In this document: positions 45,940-57,534 of the stretch, piece after piece
Numbering within the stretch: position 1 is the stretch's first letter
Layout: the number at the start of each line of letters is the position of its first letter
NCBI GenBank assembly: GCA_021234155.1
Contig: JAJEKV010000020.1
Coordinates: forward strand, 6,490,563 to 6,554,562
Source of the DNA: Isoetes taiwanensis
Taxonomy: Eukaryota > Streptophyta > Lycopodiopsida > Isoetales > Isoetaceae
Direction: 5' to 3'
DNA length: 64,000 nt
Program-made: the position numbers and the translations under genes
Notes under the pieces: generated by a model
The model's input: the letters and a program-made list of their open reading frames with translations, nothing else
What the model was told of the DNA's origin: nothing
The model's database searches: none

Positions 45940-47100
45940 TGTTGATTCTGCTTGCATGTCTACCATGATCAATCAAGCCAATATTCTTCACGATTGCACC
46001 ACAATGACGGGCGGTGTCCAACTCAATTCCACAGCTCAAATTGACATTGTTGCTAAAGGTACCTTGCATTTTCCCCTTCTTCATGGCAAATTTTCTGCTC
46101 TTTACAATACTCTTCTTGTTCCCAATCTTCGCAAGAACTTGCTATCTGTTGTCAAGCTTGCTGATCAAGGCATGATTACCGTGTTTACCCAAACCTTTGT
46201 TCTTGTTTTTGCTGATTCCATCCAACTTCCTCGAGATCCTCTTGCTCAGGGCTCCAGAGTTGGCAATCTATATAAAATTTCCCTTGTTCCATTTCCATCT
46301 TCAGAAGCCTTACTTGCCTCTGCCACATCAGCGCCCCTCTTGTTATGGCATCGCCGATTTGCCCATTTAAATATCAAATGTCTTCAATCCCTTTCATATG
46401 AAGATATAGTCACTGGTCTTGCTCATCTTCCTAGTCACAACCTTCCCCTTTGCCATGCTTGCATGCTTGGCAAGCATGTTCGAAGAACATAGACCTCTGT
46501 GGAAAAATGGAGATTTGTAGCAGAACTAGAAATAAATATTATATTTCCTTCATTGATGATCATAGCAGGAGAGTGATGGTCTACTTCCTCAAGAAAAAGA
46601 GCCAGGCTCTTGATGCTTTTCTTCTCTTCAAAGCTACTGTTGAAACTCAAACCGGCAAAAAGATTAAATCTCTTCGTGCTGATGGTGGTGGGGAGTATTT
46701 GAGTAATCTTTTTCAAGACACTTGTGCATCTCCTGGCATTCATCGTCAACTCATCACGAGGCATACTCCTCAACAAAATGGGGTCGCGGGACGAAAAAAT
46801 AGGATGATCTGTGGGGCTGCCAAAAGTATCTTGGTTCAAGGTCATCTTGATAAAACCTTCTGGGAAGAAGCAGTTGCTGCTATAGTCCACACTCAGAACC
46901 TCCTTCCAACTATTGCAGTTCCAGGTCCACGCCACATGAAGCATGGTTTAGATCTAAACCAGATGTGTCTCATCTCCTTGTGTTTGGAAGTACCGTTTAT
47001 GTCCAAGTTCCCAAAGCTCTACAGATGAAATTTGGAGACAAGAGTGGCTACTCACCAAGTCATAAAGCTTAGAAATGTTGGGATCCCACTTCTGATAAAC
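45940..47100 (+). pseudogene. Copia-1 protease and integrase
   Basis: The protease region reads ILTVDSACMSTMIN at the active site, so DSA replaces the usual DSG. It is followed by LLVPNLRKNLLSVVKLADQG. The GAG-pre-integrase zinc motif is H..H..C..C (LLLWHRRFAHLNIKC ... LPLCHACMLGKH). The catalytic core has YISFIDDHSRRVMVYFLKKK, LRADGGGEYLSNLFQD and HTPQQNGVAGRKNRMI. A stop near 46490 and frame changes after 46980 disrupt it. Confidence 0.9.
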
Positions 47101-47359
47101 TATTGATCAGTTCCGATGTTCATTTTGATGAATTTGACATTCCAGGAGAGCAAGAGGACACTGAATTCATTGATTGGAGTATCCTTGTTCCCAACCCTTC
47201 ACTTCCTTTATTGAACATGAAGCCAATCGCCTTGCTTTTATCAATTAGCCTGCACCTCCTTCTCTTCCTTCTGCTTCCTCATCCGAGCTGCCTCCTTTTG
47301 ATTCCACCACTTCATCCCCGCCTCCTCCTTCAGATTCTACATCTGTTTATGTTTCTTCT

Positions 47360-48553
47360 TTGGTTGATCCTGCACCTAGCCAATCAGATTACCTTATACG
47401 CTCTCAAAGATTTCGTGCACCATCTAAAACAGTTATTGAAAATGCTCAATTATGTTTATCCGAATGGGTTTGCCTAGCTACGGATGATAATCCTTCAACT
47501 ATTTATGCTGCTCTCAATTGTTCTGAGTCTTCTCACTGGAAATCCGCTGCCTTGGCTAAACTTGTCTCCATGCAACACAATCATGTCTGGGAACTTGTTC
47601 CACTTCCTCTTAACTACAATCTTGTTGATTCCAAATGGGTCTTTTGTAAGAAATATAAATCTGATGGCATTCTTGATCGTTACAAAGCTCGTCTCATTGC
47701 ACGTGGCTTTACTCAAGTATATGGGATCGATTATGATGGAACTTATTCCCCTGTTGTCCATATGACCAGTCTGTGCACCATCCTTGCCCTTGCAGCCAAA
47801 CATGATTGGAAAATTTTGCAGCTTGGCATACATACCACTTTCCTTAATGGGGACCTCCATGAAGAGATCTTTATGCGCCGACCTCCCGGATTTGAAGATC
47901 CCCTTCTTCCTACTCATGCTTGCAAATTTAAGAAAGCCATACATAGTCTCAAACAAGCCTCTTGGGCCTGGTACCAGAAATTTGACTCAGTCCTTCAAGA
48001 TATGCTTTTTCATTGCTACCCTACAGATCCAAATGTTTATCTCTGTCATACTGATCAATCTCTTGTCATTTTGCTCTTGTATGTGGATGGTTTGCTTGTT
48101 ATTGACTATCCTTTGCTTGCTCTTGAAGATATCCAGAGTACTCTTACTCGCCATTTTTGTATGAAACTTATGGGGTCTGCTGCCTACTTTCTTGGTCTGC
48201 ACATCTCTCGTAACCGCAGCTCTCGCACCTTATTCTTAGATCAACATCTCTATATACAAGCAATTCTGCAACAAATTAACATGCAAGATAGTCGTCCTAT
48301 TGCCACTCCCATGGAAACTCAGCTCCATTTATTTGAATGTCCTTCTACAACACCTCCTGCTCCACATCGTCCTTTTCGTTTTCTCATAGGCAGCCTTATG
48401 TATCTTATGATTTGCACACGACCTGACATTTGTTTTGCTGTGATAACTTTGTCCCAGTTCAATGACAAATATACTCCTGAACACTGGAACTTAGCTAAAC
48501 GCCTCCTTCGCTATCTCCAACATACTCCCAATCATGGACTCACGTACTCTTGA
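47360..48553 (+). pseudogene. Copia-1 reverse transcriptase
   Basis: A 397-codon open stretch covers the copia-type reverse transcriptase. It starts before the domain with LIRSQRFRAPSKTV, then KSAALAKLVSMQHNHVWELV, KWVFCKKYKSDGILDRYKAR, GIDYDGTYSPVVHMTSL and HTTFLNGDLHEEIFMRRPPG. The catalytic box reads YVDG where YVDD is usual, a change expected to abolish activity. SLMYLMICTRPDICFAV closes the connection domain. It stops at 48551. Confidence 0.93.
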
Positions 48554-48834
48554 TGCTCATTTCCTGAACTCATATTGATGGTCGATGCAAGTTTTGGTAC
48601 AAATCAGCTTGGCAAGTCTACCACAGGTTGCTGCTATCTCTTCTATGGCAGCTTAATTGGATGGATTACAAAGAAACAAAGCTCTGTACTCGTTCCTCAG
48701 TAGAAACCGAGTATTTAGCACTATCTCATGGAGCTCGTGATCTTGTGGTTTATGATCAGCTTCTTTCCTTTGTCACTGGTTCATCAGCTCAGCCTCTCTC
48801 AGTTTGGGTGGACAACCAGAGTGCCATCAATATG
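48554..48834 (+). pseudogene. Copia-1 RNase H, first part
   Basis: The reading continues in changing frames with GKSTTGCCYLFYGSLIGWIT, SSVETEYLALSHGARDLVVY and VWVDNQSAINMG. It breaks at the TATG target of the 48835-56057 TIR element and resumes at 56062 with PLVHHARTNHIPIHYHYVR. Removing the insertion restores the order of RNase H motifs. Confidence 0.88.
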
Positions 48835-48968
48835 GGGTATAAAATCACTAGTCGGGTACAAAAAAACGCGAAAAAGCAAAGCAAAAAGCAAAGCAAAAGC
48901 AAACTTTTTCGGTTCACATTTCGGTTAGCTCCGGAATCAGAATTTTGGCGCCATAACTACCTCTGGCG

Positions 48969-50836
48969 ATGGCGATGAAGCTTTCTGACGAAGGAATGGT
49001 ACCGCAGAAATGGATTAAATGGTTGGAGGATCAAATTACTGACGAGGATTGGGAATCAGTCTGGAATCATGGCTTCACTGACGGTAAAATTAAGAAATTT
49101 TATGTGAAGCCTCATTTAAAAGAACTGCTAGATTTTCTTATCTCAGAGCTTTATCCTCATGGTCTGGCGAACAATGAGCTCAGGAAGAAATTTGCCTTTG
49201 CATTTACTTGGGAGAATTGTAGTCGAGCAGCTCTTAACCCGGACGAACACAAGATAAACTGGGTTTCATTTAAAGAACAAGTTGATGTGTACCCAAGGAA
49301 GCTAGTTAAGCTCGAACCAAAACATTCCACGGCCAAAACACCTCTCCGCAAAGAAGAAGAAGAACCACACCAAATCCCACACCATTGAAGCCAAGTAATG
49401 CATGGTTTACTCTCGTGCAAGTCTTTGTTCCTTTGCTAAACAGAGGTAGCTTAATGTTTAATGTTAGGGTCTTGGATGAAGAAGTGAATAGGTTGGAGGG
49501 TGAATTTGAATTGTGCAAGAAAGATCTGGCAGACATTGCAAGCAAGATCACCCTAAACAGACATGTGAATGAGAGAGATATTGCCAGGATCGAAGCAAGC
49601 AGAGAAGACATAAGCAGGTTGCAGGCTGAGATCAATTTTTTGGAATCCAAAGTAGAAAAGTCTGATTCGATAAGAAAAGAATTGAGGACTTGATGGGGAC
49701 TTGATGCGGGGAGAAATTCTATTGCAGGAAATTAGAGAGCCTTATTGAAAAGGTGGATGATCATCAAGTTGAGAAGAAGAATGAATTGGAAGCATTACAT
49801 GGAGTGCTAGAAAGGGACCCGCTCAAATGGAAGAATTACAGGGCTAATTGCTATAACTTGAGTAGTGTAAATGCCTCCTCAGATTCAGTTCAAGTTATTG
49901 CAAAGCAAAGTTGCCATTGTGTTATGAAATACCATGTTCTCGCATGTGGATTAGCTTTCCAAGATGACTACAAGATTAGTGCAAAGTGCTACCATGCCAA
50001 CATGCTTATCATTTAATTTGTAGCCGCTTCTTGTAGAGAATAAAAAATGCCCGGATTGTTCTATGGATGTCCCAATGAAATTCTTTGAAGAACTTGGCTT
50101 AGAGACCAATGCAAATGAAGGAGAAGAAAAAGAAGAACAAAGAAACGAAAAGAATCATCTAAGAAAGTAAGTATTATTTATTTGCTTTGCTTTATTTGTG
50201 AAAATTGCTTTTGTTGAAAAGTTTTGGTCATGTTATTTGCAGGAAAAGTTACCAACAAAAAGGAAACATGATGACTATGTGGATTTAGATGAATTTGGTG
50301 AATTTGTCGATGTGAATGAAGATCTTTGGTGATTCCGACCCGTGCATATGAAGGTATTTTAGAAAATATTCCAAGTTCTTCGAGGGAAGGAGCTTCTTTG
50401 GGAATTAAGAGCAGGTTGAGAAGAGCTACAATCAATATCAAGGAAACTAGCCTTGAACCTCAGCAGACTATTCTTCCTGATCCTGTAACTCCAACTCAGA
50501 TATTCACATCGAATGCCGTGGGAATGCATAACTCCACAGATTGTGGATCAAGGGAGCTGGACAAATTGGTGGTCACAATTGCGGATGCCACAAACAGAAT
50601 TACCGCCAAAGTGGATGAGCAAGACAAAGAAGTCGATCGGGGAGGATGGAAGAGAAGTTCAAGAGGATGCAACAAAGAATACAGCAATTCCAAGGAAGCG
50701 TGCTGGCAGGCCAGCAAAAAAGAAGAAAGCAATCAAACCTATTCCCAAAGTAGTTGCTGAGAAGGTGCAAGTTACAAAAGGTGACAAACGCACTCCAATA
50801 GAAAGAATATTAGATGCCTATAATGGGAAGGGCTAA
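48969..50836 (+). pseudogene. Transposon-encoded protein of unknown family with AT-hook
   Basis: Probable exons on the plus strand begin MAMKLSDEGMVPQKWIKWLE (48969-49388; a compact acidic/basic domain). A coiled coil follows with VRVLDEEVNRLEGEFELCKK (49460-49690). A Cys/His segment with CHCVMKYHVLACGL, KCYH and ENKKCPDC (49905-50060) resembles a zinc-binding domain. A GT donor is at 50168. The last part ends with an AT-hook RKRAGRPAKKKK (50700-50740) and IERILDAYNGKG before a stop at 50836. Frame changes between the parts could be introns or decay. I do not recognise the family. Confidence 0.5.
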
Positions 50837-51057
50837 ACTTTGAACCGTAAACCACTCTGTATTTGACATTGTCATATTTTCAATTTGTAAGATTTCTGTT
50901 AAAATAAAATCTTTTCTAAATATTAGAATCTGTAAACTTTTCATTAAAATAAAATGTTTTCATTGAATATGTGAATCTGTAATCTTTTCATAGTTGACAA
51001 TGTCATATCTTAGTTTGTGTCTAAAGTGTTTTTAAAATGTATCTCTTGTTTGTAGGG

Positions 51058-51860
51058 AGGCACAAAGACAAACTGTTGGTCCTTGATTTGAATGGTGTGC
51101 TTATGAAGAGTTGGCATAAGCATGACAAAACTGTAACACCAATACCCGCAAATCAAGAAACCGTACACAACCAACAAAGTGCCGGGTTTGCGCAATTCAG
51201 GTTTGCATAATTTCATGGACTGGGCCCTAGAACATTTTGAAATTGCTATTTGGTCCAAGATGAACCGCTACAACATCATTGAGTGCCTGCGGCAGATGTT
51301 GCTGCAGATTATCTTATTAAGTTCAAGTTCATTTGGGAAGGAGCACAATGTTTGAAATTGCCTTATCCACACCCAGCCAATCCAGACAAGCCGGTCTATT
51401 TGAAGCCACTTTCTTATGTCATTGAAGCATATCCCGAAATGAAGAATGTCTTGTTGGTGGATGATTCTCTGTATAAATCTTTTTTTTTTTTCACCAAAGT
51501 GTACCATTCTTTAATAGTTAGCTCATTTCGGTTTGATGAGGGCAATGAGAATGGTTTGAAAAGATGAAGGATGTATTGTTTGGTTGGGCTGAAAGTCCCC
51601 GAGCCTACAAAATTTGTGAAAGAACATCTTGCCCCGTAAATTGTCAAACAAGAAGACTTTGATATTTTGGATTTGTGTTCCAAGCATGTGCAGGAGAATC
51701 CAAGATGGGCTATTCTGTGAAAAGTGGGTTGCCATGATGGAACTTCGGTAAGCAATTTATTTTTTTTGCTTGATTTGCTTGATTTGCTTGGCTTGCCATA
51801 TCTTCTTACCTTAACTGGAGTTCTGCTCTTGCAGGTTCCTGGAAGACAGTTGTGAGGCAA
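51058..51860 (+). pseudogene. FCP1/NLI-interacting-factor-like phosphatase remnant
   Basis: The fragments KLLVLDLNGVLMKSWHKHDK (51070), NFMDWALEHFEIAIWSKMNR (51210-51275), YLKPLSYVIEAYPEMKNVLL with VDDSLYK (51395-51475) and EPTKFVKEHLAP (about 51600) line up with plant FCP1-like HAD phosphatases. In those, the DxDx(T/V) nucleophile motif is often DxNG and the fourth motif is DD(S/T). Frame changes occur at 51180, 51290 and 51570. The segment lies directly after the AT-hook part, with a splice-like junction near 51055 (TTTGTAGGGAGG), so it may be the last exons of the same gene. It is probably of host origin. Confidence 0.65.
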
Positions 51861-52244
51861 TGGATGTTAAGGAATGTCAAGAAAAGTGTAAGATGTGAAA
51901 AAATACAGCTGGCAACCATAAAATTTTCTTCCTGGTTGCCACATTTTGAATGCACATCATTGTGCAATGTAATGTTAGATGTGAATATACCTGGCATACA
52001 TAAATTTTTTTCCCCTGGTTGCCAGATTTTGAATGCACATCATTGTGCACTCTATTGTAAACTGTTGTAACAATATCAATATGAATGTCAATGTTTTGTA
52101 CTATGCACTTGTGAACTGAAACCCAAATCAGAGAGCATTGAACTCATTCCTGAACAGGTAAAGATGACATGATTTTCTGGCAGGTCTCTTCTCCTAACAT
52201 GTACATGTTGCCACCAATATCATTCATGTCAAACTTAACATGCC

Positions 52245-55200
52245 TTACCAAGTGGCTGTAAATTGAAGCCACTGGCTTGTCCACCAAAGAATTGAAAAGT
52301 TAGAGTGTCTAATTGTCGATAGTAGTGGCCTGATACTATAACCTCTCCAACATTGTATACATTCCCCACTCATCAACATAAGAATCCAAAGCAATGTTTG
52401 CTTTGTCTCAAGATTACATCTGCAAAGTAAGTAAAAGTCGACACCCTCATCATTATTTTCTTCAGCAGTACTGACAAAGTTATCCCCAACTTCTAAGATG
52501 TCACTGAGGTAATCAAGCTCACCCTCATCATCATCATCTTCTTCTTCCTCCTCCTCATTGGATAATTTGTCTTCCGCATTCACCGGGTTGTACTTCTTTT
52601 GGTTTTAATACACCTTCTTTCCAGCCTCCTATCCTTCTCTTGTTAATGCAATTATCCCAATCTCCATGAAAACATGCTTGGCAAAAACAAGCAAGGCATC
52701 TGGTACTCACTTTTGTTGGATCCTTCCTATCAAGTGCCCTAATGCTATGTAACTTTGAGCTCCCATTCAAAGTTTTCCATTCCTTCTTTTCAGACTTATC
52801 TATGTCCTTAGCTTCAATATTCCAAAAGTACCTGGAAAGCATTGACTCAAAGCAAGTTAATGCAAAAGCAAAGCAAAGCAAATTCAGAAAGCAAATGCAA
52901 GAGCAAATTGTTAGCAAAGATAATCAAAGCAGAAATCAAAAGTAATGAGACAACCACCTGGAATTGAATGAAAGCCAAGATAAATGCAGAAAGCAAATGC
53001 AGAGCAAATTTAATGAATGCAGAAAGCAAATGCAAAGCCAATTCAAAGCAAAGTTAGTCAAAGCATTAATCAAAGCAAAAGCAAAAAAAAGCAAAAGCAA
53101 AAAGCAAAAGCATCAAAGCAATTCCATCGAGCAAAGATAATCAAAGCAAGTAAATCAAAAGTAATGAGACAACCACGGAATTGAATGAAAGCCAAGATAA
53201 ATGCAGAAAGCAAATGCAGAGCAAATTTAATGAATGCAGAAAGCATATGCAAGGCCAATTCAAAGCAAAGTTAGTCAAAGCAAAAGCAAAAAGCAAAGCA
53301 TCAAAGCAATTCCATCAAAGCAAACACTAGGCCAGCCTACCGTAAAAAATACCTCTTTTTTCATTGGCACAAGGATGGTTTTCAATGTACCATTTTAGGA
53401 ATTCCACCGCATCCTTAGCACATTGCAGCTTCCAGGAATCATACTTCAGTTGCTCCTTTGCTAGAATTAATTTCAAAACAGCTCCAGCTCCATCATGTTC
53501 TCCTTTACCATGAGAACTTGCAAAAAAACACCATAAATATTCCAGAGTAGGATTGTTCACAAAATTTCTACCTATGTACCAGAAGGGTCTGGCACCTTTG
53601 AATTGAGATGTGCAACCATCACTCCAAAAAACATGGTTCTTTGTACTCTATATTCATTTGTTTCAGCCATCGTGCATGGACTTTCAAGCGATGGTTGACA
53701 AACTCGGTTGAATGCTCCTTGCAATCGAGAAATGTAAAAATGTGTCTCCTTAATTATTCTTCGATCCGCACTGAACTTGTTTCTCGATCTGAACAAGATG
53801 CGACTGTGTTCCTAAATTCTTCCTCTTCCTTTTCTGTAGGATGTCTATAGGTAATGTGAACAAGAATAGTAATTTGGTCGGTATGCCAATGGCATGATTG
53901 TACTTCCTTCTGAATTTTGAGGCTATAGTTCTCAAAGCAAAATCAATTCATCGATACAATAGTATTCTTTGGAAAGTTGGCTAAGCATTGCTTAAATTGC
54001 TTTACCGCCAATGTTAGATGTAATTATGTGGAACAAATTGCACAAGTGTCTTGTTGGCATCTTGAATAAACTCTTGTCTTGGGAGCGGAGACTTGTATGC
54101 TAATCTTGTGACTTTAGTTGGTTTTTTTTCCTCCCCTCTTACTTAATTGAACTCTCCTTCAAATTACTGGGCTCTTGCTGCAATACGGAGACAATTTGGT
54201 GATGTTAGGTCCTAAACAAGTTTCAGAAAAAGTAAATAACACTAAAACAAATTAATATACCTTCTCAAACTGTTTCCACTCAACAGAAATGTCTTTCATT
54301 GTCTTTTCCTTTGGACAGATTGGCAATCTGAAAGCTACAACGTTAGCTCATTTCCAAAATAGATATACATGAATGTTAAATGTACCTTTTCAAACCACAA
54401 GATTTACAAGCAACCATCAGACAGGAATGCTTGTGCCATTCTTCTAAGGGATCTTGCTTTTCACATACAAGTTCCCTCCACAACTCACTAGTAGACTTGT
54501 AAGTCATCAATTTAGCTTTGCATTCATCTCCTTCTCCCACACACACCGCAATTGGGAACAATTTTCATGAACACCTCTAGGGTCCGTTTCTTATTCATTA
54601 GGTGTTTGAAGAACAAATTCCAAATGGATGTGATCTTCGACAAACAAAGAAGTTTCCCTCTCATGAAGTCTTCTAACAAATGAAGGCTTCAGCCTCTCAA
54701 ATGTTTGTTGTGCAATGTTGATATGTGGATATTGTTGCTTGAAAGCCATATAGAACTGGAGCTGCAGACAACATGTAAAATTCATTTTGTAATGCATAAA
54801 GCAAAATCATGAAAGTACTGAAACAATGAAGCAAATCAATCATAATAAGTAATTAATCAAAGATTTGAGACATTGCGTAATGCAAATTTATAAAGCAATA
54901 GGGATTTGAAACAATGCAGATAGCAAATTCATACATAAAACATGTGAAGCATAAATTGTTCAACTTCAACATGAAAAGTTTTATCAAACACTACAAATTA
55001 ACAGCTGACCAGAAACATTCCAGATATAAATACCTGGGAGACCTCAAGCAAATGGATTGGATGGTCAACTTTATTGCCATTTTTCGTCTTAAACTTCCTC
55101 ACATGTTTTTGTATGGAGAAACTCTTGTGTTTTCAGTCCGTAAACCGCAGACAACCTTTTTCACTTCATCAGCGATGTAATCGGACCTTTTCTTCCTCAA

Positions 55201-55681
55201 AAACATAGACCGGGGACCCTGATTCCCTTTTCGCCATTACTCTTCTTCTATAGGCTGCACAAATAGATTTTCTAGGCACTTCAAGCAGCACGGCCTCCGC
55301 AGAATGATTAAGTTTATTCTCGTGGATGTAACCATTTGTAAAGTTGACCTTTTTTTTGCCGTAATGTCAATCTTTTCGGTTCGTTTTGTACAGTGCATAG
55401 TTTCCTTCACATTAGCAATCACTTTTTGCATAACCTTTGTCTCTTTTTGTGCAAGTAACGCTTACTTGTAAAGGTACATTTGGTTTTATCTTTCTTACAA
55501 ATCTGTCCACAATAGCAGCCTTATCTAAAGCATTGGCATGTTTTGTCAGATCCTCAAAATAATCATGCATATCCTTTGAAATCTCCTGAATTCTTCTCAC
55601 ACTGAGGCTTAATTCTTTGGAATTAGCAGGCGCTTCCATCAATTCCCTTTTGCGTTTCCTTGATTCCCTCTTTTTTCGCAA
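52245..55681 (-). pseudogene. DDE transposase of the SSHGKG...DG type
   Basis: This is a minus-strand multi-exon coding region. The N-terminal part (55681-55240) is basic and helical (SVRRIQEISKDMHDYFEDLT). A central part (54797-54591) reads FERLKPSFVRRLHERET, and 54540-54376 has CVGEGDECKAKLMTYKSTSE. The catalytic region has QITILVHITYRHP (53890), FWSDGCTSQFKGARPFWYIG (53630-53575) and CFFASSHGKGEHDGAGAVLK (53530-53470). The C-terminus (52860-52560) has LHSIRALDRKDP and a Cys cluster CLACFCQAC. I know this layout from uncharacterised DDE transposase-like proteins of plants and animals; the family name is uncertain. Stops within parts suggest decay or unresolved introns. Confidence 0.7.
52912..53285. 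repeat. Duplicated AAAGCAAA-rich intron segment
   Basis: A segment of about 150 bp starting AGCAAAGATAATCAAAGC is present twice (from 52912 and from 53130; offset about 218 bp). Both copies are rich in AAAGCAAATGCA units. They lie between transposase coding parts, probably in an intron. The same AAAGC units occur at 48868-48900 and 55965-56015 near the ends of the element, in the same orientation. Confidence 0.8.
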
Positions 55682-56061
55682 GCATCAATTTCACGAAAAA
55701 TCGGGTCTCTTCTCATCTTCATCCATTCAAATTATGAATATGAGAAACTCCAATCAACTGATTCTCCACCGTGAACCAAATTTCGAGAATGGCAAGAGAG
55801 GGCAGTTCCGCCAACCACGCCTCCTTCAATTTCTTAATTACACTCCATCATTCCTCCCGCCAAAGCCAACCGTAACTGATTCCCCAATAATCGGACAGCC
55901 ATGTCATCGATCCGTAGGAGTGATCGAGTTTGGGGGGAATTCACAGTTCGCTGTGTGCTGAGAAGAACGAGCAAAGCAATTCGATAAAGCAAAAGCAAAG
56001 CAAAGCAAGCAGACGTCCGGACACTACTTTTTCAACCCCACGAGTGATTTTATACCCTATG

Positions 56062-56250
56062 GCTAAACCACTAGTTCATCATGCTCGTACAAATCATATC
56101 CCTATCCACTATCACTATGTGCGACAATAGACCGATGATGGATTTATCAAAGTTCGTTACATTTTCACCTCATATATGCTTGCGGATGGTTTTACTAAGG
56201 TTCTTCCTAGAGAGCAATTTGAACGTCATCGACAATCTCTTGGTGTGTCA
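56062..56250 (+). pseudogene. Copia-1 RNase H, C-terminal part
   Basis: After the TATG duplication the copia RNase H resumes with KPLVHHARTNHIPIHYHYVR. It continues with GFIKVRYI and MLADGFTKVLPREQFERHR, the standard copia C-terminus. It ends just before the polypurine tract. Confidence 0.88.
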
Positions 56251-56252
56251 GC

Positions 56253-56270
56253 TGGGGGAGGGGGGGAGAG
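56253..56270 (+). promoter_or_regulatory. Copia-1 polypurine tract
   Basis: The purine run GGGGGAGGGGGGGAGAG directly precedes the 3' LTR. This is the usual plus-strand priming site. Confidence 0.9.
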
Positions 56271-56515
56271 TATTGAAGCAGTCACACCTTGACACATGGA
56301 TTTGCTATAAGTTAACACCTGGAGTTAGTAGAGACACGTTTACAGTCATTAGATCCACTTCTTGTTACCGTTCATTTTTGTTAGGTTGATTACATATGTC
56401 AGTCTTCTGTTAGTATCTGATCATATCAGGTCAAGCCAAGCATAAGAGTCTTCATCCTTATGAATCAAATGTTCACTTGGATTCCATTTATTTCTTGCAC
56501 TCTTATTCTTCTTCA
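56271..56515 (+). repeat. Copia-1 3' LTR
   Basis: This 245-bp LTR matches 37462-37705. Its first bases are TA instead of TG, a point change at the terminus. Confidence 0.93.
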
Positions 56516-56520
56516 AATCA

Positions 56521-57534
56521 AGGGAGAAGAAACATGCATTCTCTCCGCATGGTCTTTGATCTGTAAGGTCCCCGTTTGTGACCTTACTATCTCCTTCACA
56601 TCCATCAGACATTCCATCTATTACATCAAAGTCGCTGGCCCCGCAGGCACTCTCCGAATATTTCATCATATTTCGTAGCTCCACTTCCTTGCCATCGCTT
56701 TGATTCTAGCTCTACTCTTGCGTTAAGTAATTTATTTTGCCATTCCCAAGTTTATCCGTTATAACTTGATGTAATTTAAAGATGATAAACTCAAGTATAT
56801 ATATGTCTAGCAAGATTAGCAATTTACAACAATCGAGTTCCAATGATGATCTTAGTAAAAGCCAAGATATGGTCACTTATTTTACTAGATCATCTTCACA
56901 AAATCATCATTCAAGTTTCTAGAACAATATTCTTAGGACAATAATATCTTAGTCAATAATAGTTTAGCCTTTAAACCATTGAAACACTGTAGCATAAATT
57001 TACTGTTCATCGGGCATTGACCCGAACACTTTAGCCATGTTGACTTCCGGCATTTCCATTCAATTCAAGCTCAAACCTGCTCCTCCTGCAGTGTATACCT
57101 CTGTAAGCGTTCTACACAGCTATATGCATAGTTCCGACGGTTATGGGGCATGATTTTCTTTCCAATCTTGATCTTCCCCATCATCGATGATATCCCACAG
57201 GACAAGTCTAAGAAAATTAGCTTTTCACAATTATCCCACAGGACTAATTGTTCGACATGGCTTTTCGACCATTGAACCAAATTTGCCTTAACAAAATATT
57301 CTTCTTCACCAAATAGATTAACCTTTCAAACATTATACTAACCTTGTGGTGACTTTGTTTCCCAATAGATTAGATCTGCAAGTAGACCTACTGCCACTGC
57401 TTCTCATAGGTAAATAATGCAGACATATTAAGCTTATGTTGATCTACACTACTGCCACTGCTTCTCATAATTAGATCAACACAAATAACCATATCATGTG
57501 CTAACTTTGCAGGATTAGGAGATGAATATTTCCA
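56521..57534. other. Probable 3' LTR and flank of copia-2, otherwise unassigned
   Basis: The minus strand from 57537 leftward starts TGATGGAAATATTC directly after the copia-2 ORF end and a GGAGGAG purine run, as a 3' LTR would. Its other end is not identified and no second LTR is present. ACTACTGCCACTGCTTCTCA is repeated at 57388 and 57448. The stretch 56570-56700 may be coding on the minus strand but is not recognised. Confidence 0.45.

Larger units (their letters stand above)
48835..56057. mobile_element. 7.2-kb TIR transposon with DDE transposase and FCP1-like gene
   Basis: The ends are inverted repeats GGGTATAAAATCACT (15 bp perfect, similarity extending to about 30 bp). The target duplication is TATG (48831-48834 and 56058-56061). 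Excision with one TATG restores the copia RNase H codons, so the limits are exact. AAAGCAAAGC tracts lie just inside both ends. Two convergent coding regions fill it: plus strand 48969-51860 and minus strand 55681-52245. The 4-bp duplication and the transposase type would be consistent with Sola or another less common superfamily, but I cannot assign it. Confidence 0.9.
37457..56520 (+). mobile_element. Ty1/copia LTR retrotransposon with two nested DNA transposons
   Basis: LTRs of 244-245 bp (37462-37705 and 56271-56515) are flanked by the 5-bp duplication AATCA (37457-37461 and 56516-56520). An initiator-methionine-type primer site follows the left LTR and a polypurine tract precedes the right LTR. 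The span is 19,054 bp. Subtracting the Mutator-like insertion (37909-44965) and the TIR element (48835-56057) with their target duplications leaves about 4,760 bp, normal for a copia element. Gene order is gag, protease, integrase, RT, RNase H on the plus strand. Frameshifts and stops make it defective. Confidence 0.93.

Noticed and set aside
46435-46944. A 169-codon minus-strand ORF
   Set aside because: It is the antisense shadow of the copia-1 integrase.
56421-56684. An 87-codon minus-strand ORF with an acidic N-terminus
   Set aside because: It reads across the copia-1 LTR boundary into flank, so it cannot be an old gene; only the part beyond 56521 could be coding and it is not recognised.
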